Origin: Balneolales bacterium
GTDB taxonomy: Bacteria; Bacteroidota; Rhodothermia; Balneolales; Balneolaceae
DNA length: 7,164 bases
Direction of reading: 5' to 3'
Assembly: GCA_030830725.1 (NCBI GenBank)
Contig: JAURMN010000170.1
Coordinates: 1-7,164 of the forward strand
The notes under the pieces were generated by a model. It was given only the letters and a program-made list of their open reading frames with translations. It ran no database searches and was not told the DNA's origin. Shown piece after piece: positions 1 to 6,648 of this stretch (the stretch's first letter is position 1; the number at the start of each line of letters is the position of its first letter). The position numbers and the translations under genes were made by a program.

Positions 1-2
1 GG

Positions 3-1157
3 ATGGTCATGCCGGCGCAGTTTCGAAATCTCAAATGGCCTCTGGAATCACTCTTTGCGCTGCTACTTGCAGGATGGTTTGGAATAAGTTTTTTCTTGGG
101 GATTCGTCAAAACGGAGAGGTCATGCCAGCCTTATGGGAGTTAAGAGCCCTTGCGACATTTTTTTTGATCTTATTTCTTACTCCCGTGGTTCTGAAAGAG
201 ATCCGTGAGATCAAGATTCTTTTCTGGATTCTGTTGATCCCGATTTTGGTGAAAGCCGTTCAGGCTATTCTACGATTCATTGAGTTGGGATTTTCTACTG
301 GGGGCTATCCTACACTTACCAGCCACGAAGATGCAGTGTTTATCAACACACTATTTATCCTTTGTCTTGCTCTCTGGGTCTATAAAGCTACTGGATTGTT
401 TCGTTTTATGCTTACTTGGATGTTGCCGATCCTGTTGGCTGGTTTTTTTCTGGGAATGAGGAGAGCAGCCTATGCTGCATTGTTAGTCAGTATAGTCGGA
501 TTTATTCTTATGCAACCCCGAGACATGTTGGTTCTTATTGCTCGCCGATCGATTCCATTTGCGATCGCAGGATTTGTTTATGGGGCAGTATTCTGGAACA
601 GTACCCATCCCTTTGCCATGCCTGTTCAGTCCATTAAATCTGGACTTTTCGCACAGGACGCAAAGATTTCAGGTTCTCCATCTACCCTCTCAGAGGAGTA
701 TTATTCCAACCTTTATCGCTCCATAGAAAATTATAACCTTGCCGAAACTGTCAAAAGTGATCTGTTGACAGGTGTAGGGTTTGGGAGCAAATACCTTATG
801 CCAATCCCTCTGGCAACTATCTCTTTTCCCTTACGCGATTATATCCCTCATAACCAGATACTGTGGGTGTTTGCCAAAAGCGGACTGATTGGTTTTTCGC
901 TCTTTTGGCTCTTTTTTTTCTCCACGCTTGGCAGGGGAGTACGGACGCTTCATCGACAGGAAGATCCTGATCACAAAGCTCTGATTACACTCTCTGTACT
1001 GGCGATTCTAAATCAACTAGTAACCTCATTTTTTGATCTTCAATTAACATACACGAGGAATATGGTCTATCTCGGATTTTTACTTGGAATGATTTGGATA
1101 GTCGCTGGAAGAGCGGAAAAGCATCCGATGAATCAGAGAATTCATCCTAAAAATTGA
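3..1157 (+). CDS. O-antigen ligase/polymerase family membrane protein (Wzy/WaaL-like), probably 5'-partial
   Basis: Polytopic inner-membrane protein expected to polymerise lipid-linked repeat units or transfer finished glycan to an acceptor on the periplasmic side. About ten hydrophobic helices are visible (roughly residues 13-34, 46-63, 72-90, 113-128, 133-150, 155-171, 178-195, 285-308, 324-343, 353-369). They are broken by one large hydrophilic loop at about 197-283, the hallmark of the Wzy_C/O-antigen ligase family. Family-like motifs are the double arginine in GMRRAAYAAL (R153/R154), the GVGFGS turn near 257-262, and IPHNQILWVFAKSGLIG at 281-297 with H283. An ELR motif near residue 47 usually sits further into such proteins, and only two bases precede the first ATG. 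The true start therefore probably lies upstream of the window. The stop overlaps the flippase start by 4 nt. Polymerase and ligase cannot be told apart by sequence here. Confidence 0.85.
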   Translation: MVMPAQFRNLKWPLESLFALLLAGWFGISFFLGIRQNGEVMPALWELRALATFFLILFLTPVVLKEIREIKILFWILLIPILVKAVQAILRFIELGFSTGGYPTLTSHEDAVFINTLFILCLALWVYKATGLFRFMLTWMLPILLAGFFLGMRRAAYAALLVSIVGFILMQPRDMLVLIARRSIPFAIAGFVYGAVFWNSTHPFAMPVQSIKSGLFAQDAKISGSPSTLSEEYYSNLYRSIENYNLAETVKSDLLTGVGFGSKYLMPIPLATISFPLRDYIPHNQILWVFAKSGLIGFSLFWLFFFSTLGRGVRTLHRQEDPDHKALITLSVLAILNQLVTSFFDLQLTYTRNMVYLGFLLGMIWIVAGRAEKHPMNQRIHPKN

Positions 1158-2683
1158 GCAGACCGATGAAGGATCAATCCCTTTTTACCAGCGTGGGTAA
1201 AAACCTATCTGTATTGGGAGTCGCACAAATGGTTACCTGGATTTCGAGTTTTTTGCTCTTGATGTTTCTCCCGAAATATCTGGGAAGTCAGGAATTTGGA
1301 CTCTTATTTGTCGCATTATCCGTGCGAGAGATCTTATCTATGATAATTGATTTTGGCGGCAGCCATAGGATTCCAAAATCAATTGCGCAAGATCCGCTTC
1401 ATAAACGTCAGATAGTAGCTCAATACCTATTACTCAGAATTGTAATCTGGATGGCAATAACCCTTCTGATTCTGTCTTCAGGATGGATTTTTGGTAAAGG
1501 TGAAGACCTGATGCCTTTGATTGAAATTTTTTTACTGGCAAATCTCTTTGAAGGAATATCCAAGACCTATCGCTCTTTTTATCAGGGTATTGAGCAGATG
1601 AAACTTCCTTCACTCTCCCTGATTTTGGAAAAGATAGTTGTCTCGATCTTTGCTATTGGATTTCTTCTTTCCGGCGCGAATGCCTTCTCTATTGCTGTTA
1701 TTTTTACGGCCGGCACACTTCTTAATCTCCTTTTTTTGTGGGGAATGTCTCGCAAAGATCTTTCTGTGCAACTAAAGTGGGATCCAGCTATGAAATCTAC
1801 AGCTCGCATTGCGATGCCTTATTTTTTATGGTCGCTTTTCTCGATGATTTACTTCCGAATTGATGCCTTGATGCTTCATGCTTACTCCCCGGATGTGGTT
1901 GCCGGCTGGTATGGAGGCGCCTATCGGTTTTTTGATGCGGTGATGATTCTTCCAGCCTTATTAAAAGTGGCACTCTTTCCTGTTTTTTCAAGACTAGCAT
2001 CCGACTCCACGCATCGACTCGAAGATGTGTTTGAAAAAAGTCTTCGATTTACCGTACTCATGGCGATCCCTATCAGTCTTGTGGTTTTTCTTTCTGCTTC
2101 ATGGGTCATCGACTTTTTTATGGGATTGGAGGACTATGAACCCTCGGTTGTTATCCTTAAGATTTTCTGTTTGGCAATCCCACTTATGTTTGCCGATTTT
2201 ATTCTTGGCAGTATTCTTGTAGGTTCTGCAAATCGACAATCATATTGGGCCGGAGTCGGTTTTGCGGCAATCCTGTTGAACGTATCCCTAAATCTTTGGC
2301 TGATTCCTCTATTCCAGGATCTAAATGGAAACGGGGGTGCCGGCGCAGCTATCGCAACGGTTATTACGGAGGGATTTATTTTGGGGTCGGCTCTTTTTTT
2401 GATTCCAAGATCCTACTATCGCAATTTTCAACTCGATCGATACGGAAAACTGATCGGGGTTCTCATTCTATTCTTTGGGCTTCTATGGGTGATGCAGACA
2501 AGCAAAGTCTCGCCACTTGTCCAATTGTTCGTCACCTTGATTCTCTTTGGGTTAACCTTGTGGGGTTTCAGTTTCATTTCCAAAGATGAGCGTATTCAGC
2601 TAGTCAGGTTCTTACAGGGATTTTTTGGCCTCAAACGTCCTTTTCAAAAATCTATTTCTTCCCATTTTGGAGGTTCTAAATGA
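1154..2683 (+). CDS. Wzx-type lipopolysaccharide/polysaccharide repeat-unit flippase (MOP superfamily)
   Basis: Predicted inner-membrane flippase moving undecaprenyl-diphosphate-linked oligosaccharide to the periplasmic leaflet. Its 509 residues carry about 12-14 hydrophobic segments. Signatures are the N-terminal PKYLGSQEFGLLFVALS (40-56), RIDALMLHAYSPDVVAGWYG (235-254) followed by a PALLKVALFPVFSRLA helix (267-282), and LNLWLIP...GGAGAAIATVITEGF (379-408), all typical of polysaccharide_synt/MVF-like transporters. The start is TTG at 1154, overlapping the upstream stop as TTGA. The alternative ATG at 1166 (residue 5) is equally in frame and has a weak GAG 7 nt upstream; neither site has a strong Shine-Dalgarno. 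The C-terminus (about 477-509) is hydrophilic and basic, presumably cytoplasmic. It overlaps the next gene by ATGA, so coupled translation with both neighbours is likely. Family assignment is firm; substrate is unknown. Confidence 0.92.
   Translation: MSRPMKDQSLFTSVGKNLSVLGVAQMVTWISSFLLLMFLPKYLGSQEFGLLFVALSVREILSMIIDFGGSHRIPKSIAQDPLHKRQIVAQYLLLRIVIWMAITLLILSSGWIFGKGEDLMPLIEIFLLANLFEGISKTYRSFYQGIEQMKLPSLSLILEKIVVSIFAIGFLLSGANAFSIAVIFTAGTLLNLLFLWGMSRKDLSVQLKWDPAMKSTARIAMPYFLWSLFSMIYFRIDALMLHAYSPDVVAGWYGGAYRFFDAVMILPALLKVALFPVFSRLASDSTHRLEDVFEKSLRFTVLMAIPISLVVFLSASWVIDFFMGLEDYEPSVVILKIFCLAIPLMFADFILGSILVGSANRQSYWAGVGFAAILLNVSLNLWLIPLFQDLNGNGGAGAAIATVITEGFILGSALFLIPRSYYRNFQLDRYGKLIGVLILFFGLLWVMQTSKVSPLVQLFVTLILFGLTLWGFSFISKDERIQLVRFLQGFFGLKRPFQKSISSHFGGSK
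2669..2673 (+). promoter_or_regulatory. Shine-Dalgarno of the glycosyltransferase gene
   Basis: GGAGG lies 6 nt before the ATG at 2680, inside the last codons of the flippase gene. It fixes the glycosyltransferase start at the ATGA overlap and shows that this organism uses anti-Shine-Dalgarno pairing. Confidence 0.85.
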
Positions 2684-3978
2684 AGTCATCCTCTCCGTTG
2701 ACAATTCTACATCTAATGCCCTATTTACCAACTCCACCCCACTTTGGTGGTGCAATGCGCATGTTTCATCTACTCAAGCACCTTCATCAGCGTTATCAGG
2801 TATATGTGATCGCCTATGGCGATCATGGGGATGAGGATGAATTTTATCAAGAATTCCCGGCACTAAAGGATAGAAGTCTGATTTTACGACGACCAGACAA
2901 TGGACGACGGATTCGACTTCGTCAGTTGCAAGCCTTCTTGTCCGATCACAGTTATTGGTATACAAAAACCTTTTCCGATCAAATGCAGATGGCTATTGAT
3001 CAGGTAACAACTTCGATCCATTTTGATGTGATTTTATTTGAATTTCCAATGCTTGGACAGTTTCGATTTCCGAAGTCTGCAACCCGAATCATGGATTCTC
3101 ATAATGTGGAGTATCATTTATTGCAGAGAATGAGTGCCGTGAAACAAGATCTATTTCGAAAATTGTTTTATCAGCGTGAATCACAAAAAATCCATCGAGA
3201 AGAAAGGCAAATTGCAGGTTCCCAGGATGCACTGTTCGTGACTTCTGCCGCGGATGCAGCTCTGTTTGAAGAACTCGTTCCGGAGACCCCAAAAATTATC
3301 ATTCCAAATGGAGTGGATACTGATTTTTATAGACCTTTTAATGGAAAATCGTCTTCGCGAAAAGAGACCACGTCTACGTTGGTTTTTTCAGGTATGATGG
3401 GATATGTGCCCAATTATGATGGCATTATGTATTTCATTGAAGAGATTTTTCCGCTAATTCAACAAAAAAGACCCTCTGTGAGGTTGCGTGTGGTGGGGAA
3501 AAACCCACCTGAAATCTTGAAAAGAAAGAAAAACTCACAAATTGAAATAACAGGGTTCGTAGAGGATGTTCGCCCCTACATTCATGAATCGGATCTCTAT
3601 GTGGTTCCGTTGCGAATGGGAGGTGGAACCAGACTTAAAATCTTACAGGCTATGGCAATGAAAATCCCCATTGTGAGTACCTCCATTGGGGCAGAGGGAT
3701 TAGATGCCATTGACGGGGATCACCTTTTGCTTAGGGATCATCCTAAAGAGTTCGCGGAGGGAGTTTTTGAACTCATTGAAAATGTATCAAGAAGACACAA
3801 AATGGCTGAAAAGGCCTATCAGTTTGTAAAAGAAGAGTATGACTGGCGTAAGATCGGAGGAAGAATTGATGCAGCATTGTCTTATTTGATGAATAAGAAA
3901 AATGGAAAATTAGCGTCCGAAATTCTCAAGTCGTCTGTGGAGAAATCGAAACTTCTTAACGCTGCCCGATTGACTTGA
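2680..3978 (+). CDS. Family 4 glycosyltransferase (GT-B fold)
   Basis: Cytoplasmic nucleotide-sugar-dependent glycosyltransferase, probably adding a sugar to the lipid-linked repeat unit. The 432 residues show the N-terminal acceptor domain opening ILHLMPYLPTPPHFGGAMRM (9-28), with the glycine-rich loop typical of GT4 enzymes. MDSHNVEYHLLQRM (138-151) resembles the GT4 subset related to exosortase/EpsH-associated sugar transferases. The nucleotide-sugar domain begins after IIPNGVDTDFY (207-217). It contains FSGMMGYVPNYDGI (236-249), VVGKNPP (271-277), TGFVEDVRPYI (291-301) and VVPLRMGGGTRLKILQAMA (308-326). The last stretch normally reads LEAMA; here Q323 replaces the conserved glutamate. The start is fixed by GGAGG and the ATGA overlap with the flippase. 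No membrane segment or signal peptide is seen. Sugar donor and linkage cannot be read from the sequence. Confidence 0.92.
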   Translation: MKSSSPLTILHLMPYLPTPPHFGGAMRMFHLLKHLHQRYQVYVIAYGDHGDEDEFYQEFPALKDRSLILRRPDNGRRIRLRQLQAFLSDHSYWYTKTFSDQMQMAIDQVTTSIHFDVILFEFPMLGQFRFPKSATRIMDSHNVEYHLLQRMSAVKQDLFRKLFYQRESQKIHREERQIAGSQDALFVTSAADAALFEELVPETPKIIIPNGVDTDFYRPFNGKSSSRKETTSTLVFSGMMGYVPNYDGIMYFIEEIFPLIQQKRPSVRLRVVGKNPPEILKRKKNSQIEITGFVEDVRPYIHESDLYVVPLRMGGGTRLKILQAMAMKIPIVSTSIGAEGLDAIDGDHLLLRDHPKEFAEGVFELIENVSRRHKMAEKAYQFVKEEYDWRKIGGRIDAALSYLMNKKNGKLASEILKSSVEKSKLLNAARLT

Positions 3979-3999
3979 AACGGTCAGCATTCGAGCGTC

Positions 4000-4022
4000 T
4001 AAACTCTCAGTAATGGAGTTTA
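4000..4022. repeat. Inverted repeat 1 (7-bp stem, 9-nt loop)
   Basis: TAAACTC (4000-4006) is the exact reverse complement of GAGTTTA (4016-4022). The loop is 9 nt. The stem is A+T-rich and no T-run follows, so it is not a standard intrinsic terminator. It may be a weak RNA hairpin or a protein-binding site. Confidence 0.4.
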
Positions 4023-4048
4023 CTTCAAGCGTCGGTCATTATTGAAGT
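4022..4048. repeat. Inverted repeat 2 (7-bp stem, 13-nt spacer)
   Basis: ACTTCAA (4022-4028) is the exact reverse complement of TTGAAGT (4042-4048). It abuts the first inverted repeat and shares base 4022 with it, so the two stems would be mutually adjacent or partly exclusive. It ends 33 nt before the start codon of the fusion gene, just upstream of the -10-like TAAAAT. Confidence 0.4.
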
Positions 4049-4070
4049 GATAAAATACTAGTTAATAATC

Positions 4071-4075
4071 GGGAG
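4071..4075 (+). promoter_or_regulatory. Shine-Dalgarno of the GNAT/ATP-grasp fusion gene
   Basis: GGGAG lies 6 nt before the ATG at 4082 and supports that start. This gene does not depend on coupling to the upstream gene for initiation. Confidence 0.8.
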
Positions 4076-4081
4076 AACAGG

Positions 4082-6640
4082 ATGGATGTATCTGAAAAAA
4101 TAGTATCAAGAAAAAACTTTAATAAATCTAAGCAAAGCACTGTAATACAACTTGTTATAACTTCAAAAGAAGAGCTAAAGAGACTCTCGGAAGCGTGGAA
4201 TAAACTTTGTGATGATTCTGGTGCATTCATTCAATCCAGACCGGAGTGGGTCTTGGGCTGGTGGGATGAATTTGGGAGTGGGCCTTTTCGAAAACTGCAA
4301 GTTATCACCTACTGGTCATCTGGGATTTTAATAGGGATAGCTCCCTTTTACGTAGGATTATCTGTCGTAAAAGGTCATGTTTTGCAGCGAAGACTTCGTC
4401 TAATCGGAAGTGGTGGAGCCACCAATGAGGTTTTTGGATTTTCAGATGATTATGGAATCAGCGACTTCTTGGACGTTGTGATTCGACCCGGCTATGAAGA
4501 GCAAGTTTCTCAGGAACTTTGTACGTGGCTTCGCGCTCATGAGACCTATTTTGACTATATCCAGTTCTTACACACACGCGAAGATCAGTCGCTGTTTTCG
4601 TTCAGCTGGTCCAAAATTCAGTCGAATTCGTTTGAAACTCATCAATTTGTTTCAGATATCTGCCCGTTTATTGATCTAAACGGAAGTTCAAATGTTCGCG
4701 ATTTTATTGAATCACTACCGTCAAAAAGTGCCCGAAGACGTCTTCGACAGGCGAGGAGTGCGACCACTCAAAAAGAGGTTTATACGACTCGTAAAATTAG
4801 ATCTGAATCTGAATTACACGTCGCTTACAAGGAACTCATTCGATTGCATCAACAGCGTTGGAATCGTGCGGGATTCCCGGGGATATTTGATGATAAACGA
4901 TTTGCCCGATTCAGCGAGCCGCTTCTGATCCAATTATTTCAAAAGAATCAAATCCGAGCATATTTGGCTCAGGATCCAAGTTCAGAAGAGGTGATTGCCG
5001 TGCGAATTGCTTTATCCGATGGGAAACGATATTACGACTACCTGACTGGATTTGATGATGAGCATCCATTAAGTCGATACCGACCTGGAATCGGTCTGAT
5101 GACCTTTATGATTGAGGATGCTCTAGCCGACAAAGTGAATACGATTGAACTACTAAGGGGCGAGGAGTCCTATAAATTTGATTTTACGTCGCAGGTGAAA
5201 AAAAACTATTATTTGGAAATCCGCACAAAGAGAGCGCATGACCATGCTTTTCAAAATCATCTGGTTAATCAGGCTTCTCGTATTGAAAAAACCATTCGCA
5301 GAGAGGAAAAATTAATTCGAACGCAGCTGAATGAACATGGAATACGCGGGTCTTATCTCTATGGAAAACATCGTCTTAAATCTTTAAAAAAGAGGGTAAA
5401 GTCTGATAAATATCCTAACTCACGGTCAGATATCGACCACTCCGAACTACAAAACGATCGATCAGAAGTTTTGGCACTTAGTGAAATTGGACTGGTTCAC
5501 TCCTTGGGTAAGGCATCTATTCCCGTTATCTCCGGAAGTTTTTTTCGGGATAATCCAGCGTTGAATTCGATTTATATTAGCAGGAAAGCGATGTTCTCTC
5601 CTTATGATACCCCAGCATTCATCGAAGAGTTAATCGACTTTGGCAAAAAGCAAAATGGCCAAATCGTTCTCATGAGCGATGATGACCGAGCTATCTTGAA
5701 TATCTCACGTAATCGCCATGTACTCGAGCCTTACTATCTGTTTCGGCTTCCTACAAAGGAGATGGTGGATCGGATTAGTAACAAGCAATCATTTATCGAG
5801 GTATGTGAGGAATATGAGTTACCAGCCCCATTCTCTGTATCTGTGCAATCCGAAGAAGAGTTTGTTCAGGTACTTTCGAAATTGACCTATCCGGTGATTA
5901 TTAAACCACCCTATAAAGAATATTGGTGGACTGAGGCATTTGAAACGCTGGTCGGTACTTATAAAAAAGCTTTTCGTGCCGATGATGAACACTCCTTAAA
6001 ACAACTCTATGAGCGGATATCCAGAGTTCATCCTTCAATTTTGATTCAGGAATATATTCCGGGTTCTGACCAGCAACATATCAGTGTCAATCTCTTCGTG
6101 GATATTCAATCGAATATCAAAGGGCTATTTGCTGCCCGAAAACACAGAGTCTATCCGATTACTGCCGGTGTGGGAAGTTATGTACAACTCATACAGGATC
6201 CGGAATTAGTGGAAGTATGCCAGAAGATCGTGAGCTTACTGTTCTTAACCGGCTTGGTAAATATCCAGTTCAAACAAGACGAACGAAATGGTGAGTATAG
6301 ACTCATTGAAATTCAATTTCGGAATAGTTACTGGGGGTATATAGGCACAGTCGCCGGAATTAATTTACCAAAAATGTATTACAATGATCTTCTGGGACAG
6401 CCTCTTCCAGAATTCCCGAGTTCAACCGAGCCTTTTAAATTTTTTGATCTCGGAAAAGACATAAAGGCGGCCATCGACTATATTCGAAATGGAGAATTAA
6501 CCCTGGGTGAGTGGATTCGAAGTTTCAAAGGTCCGAAAACCTTTCATGGCTTTCAAGTATCAGACCCCGGTCCTGTTTTCCGATATACCGGATATCTCCT
6601 GCAGCGTCGCTTCAAAAGATTTTTTCGCAATCCAATCTGA
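4082..6640 (+). CDS. Fusion protein: CelD/BcsL-type GNAT acyltransferase + COG3919-like ATP-grasp ligase
   Basis: The 852-residue protein has two enzymatic halves in one uninterrupted frame. Residues about 20-385 match CelD/BcsL (FemAB-like GNAT) proteins: WVLGWWDEFG (56-65), GIAPFY (85-90), LRLIGSGG (105-112), CPFIDLNGS (194-202), SKSARRRLRQAR (214-225), LHQQRW (255-260), YDYLTGFD (318-325), RPGIGLM (334-340) and ELLRGEESYKFDF (356-368). Residues about 386-460 form a basic, likely helical linker. Residues about 463-770 are ATP-grasp: a LGKASIPV pre-fold (475-482), K568, IIKPP with K608, IQEYIPG (655-661), and the metal segment Q729/E743. A COG3919-like tail follows, with LTLGEWIRSF (806-815). 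No signal peptide or transmembrane helix is seen, so it is cytoplasmic. ATP-grasp enzymes join a carboxylate (via acyl phosphate) to an amine or similar nucleophile; GNAT/FemAB-like domains move acyl or aminoacyl groups. Coupled synthesis and attachment of a glycan substituent is an inference. At 745 Q replaces the usual metal-binding N. The deacetylase gene follows 8 nt later. Confidence 0.9.
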   Translation: MDVSEKIVSRKNFNKSKQSTVIQLVITSKEELKRLSEAWNKLCDDSGAFIQSRPEWVLGWWDEFGSGPFRKLQVITYWSSGILIGIAPFYVGLSVVKGHVLQRRLRLIGSGGATNEVFGFSDDYGISDFLDVVIRPGYEEQVSQELCTWLRAHETYFDYIQFLHTREDQSLFSFSWSKIQSNSFETHQFVSDICPFIDLNGSSNVRDFIESLPSKSARRRLRQARSATTQKEVYTTRKIRSESELHVAYKELIRLHQQRWNRAGFPGIFDDKRFARFSEPLLIQLFQKNQIRAYLAQDPSSEEVIAVRIALSDGKRYYDYLTGFDDEHPLSRYRPGIGLMTFMIEDALADKVNTIELLRGEESYKFDFTSQVKKNYYLEIRTKRAHDHAFQNHLVNQASRIEKTIRREEKLIRTQLNEHGIRGSYLYGKHRLKSLKKRVKSDKYPNSRSDIDHSELQNDRSEVLALSEIGLVHSLGKASIPVISGSFFRDNPALNSIYISRKAMFSPYDTPAFIEELIDFGKKQNGQIVLMSDDDRAILNISRNRHVLEPYYLFRLPTKEMVDRISNKQSFIEVCEEYELPAPFSVSVQSEEEFVQVLSKLTYPVIIKPPYKEYWWTEAFETLVGTYKKAFRADDEHSLKQLYERISRVHPSILIQEYIPGSDQQHISVNLFVDIQSNIKGLFAARKHRVYPITAGVGSYVQLIQDPELVEVCQKIVSLLFLTGLVNIQFKQDERNGEYRLIEIQFRNSYWGYIGTVAGINLPKMYYNDLLGQPLPEFPSSTEPFKFFDLGKDIKAAIDYIRNGELTLGEWIRSFKGPKTFHGFQVSDPGPVFRYTGYLLQRRFKRFFRNPI

Positions 6641-6648
6641 AGTGTGCC

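Larger units (their letters stand above)
3979..4081 (+). other. Intergenic region between glycosyltransferase and fusion gene
   Basis: The only sizeable non-coding stretch. It holds two adjacent 7-bp inverted repeats, a shared AGCGTC word (3994-3999 and 4028-4033), an isolated -10-like TAAAAT at 4051-4056 without a convincing -35, and a ribosome binding site. It could carry a processing site, attenuator or weak promoter. Nothing in it proves transcription starts or stops here. Confidence 0.5.

Noticed and set aside
1582..2109. Overlapping minus-strand open frames within the flippase gene
   Set aside because: Short, lacking recognisable domains or ribosome binding sites, and opposite a strongly supported membrane-protein frame.
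2245..2589. 114-codon plus-strand frame inside the flippase gene
   Set aside because: Out-of-frame shadow: the overlapping flippase frame has clear family motifs here, and the alternative product looks like random composition.
4000..4030. Intrinsic terminator after the glycosyltransferase gene
   Set aside because: The stem is only 7 bp and A+T-rich, the loop is 9 nt, and CTTCAAG follows rather than a T-run.
4051..4056. Sigma-70 promoter with -10 TAAAAT before the fusion gene
   Set aside because: No plausible -35 lies 16-18 bp upstream (the sequence there is around AAGCGTC). The -10-like word alone is expected by chance in an A+T-rich gap.
4039..4230. Minus-strand 63-codon frame across the intergenic region and fusion-gene start
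   Set aside because: Serine- and leucine-rich product with no known motif, and most of it lies antisense to the fusion coding sequence.
5237..5461. Fusion junction as an assembly error or lost stop between two genes
   Set aside because: The frame runs through without stop or frameshift, the linker has normal protein-like composition, and no internal ribosome binding site with a start was seen before the ATP-grasp half.
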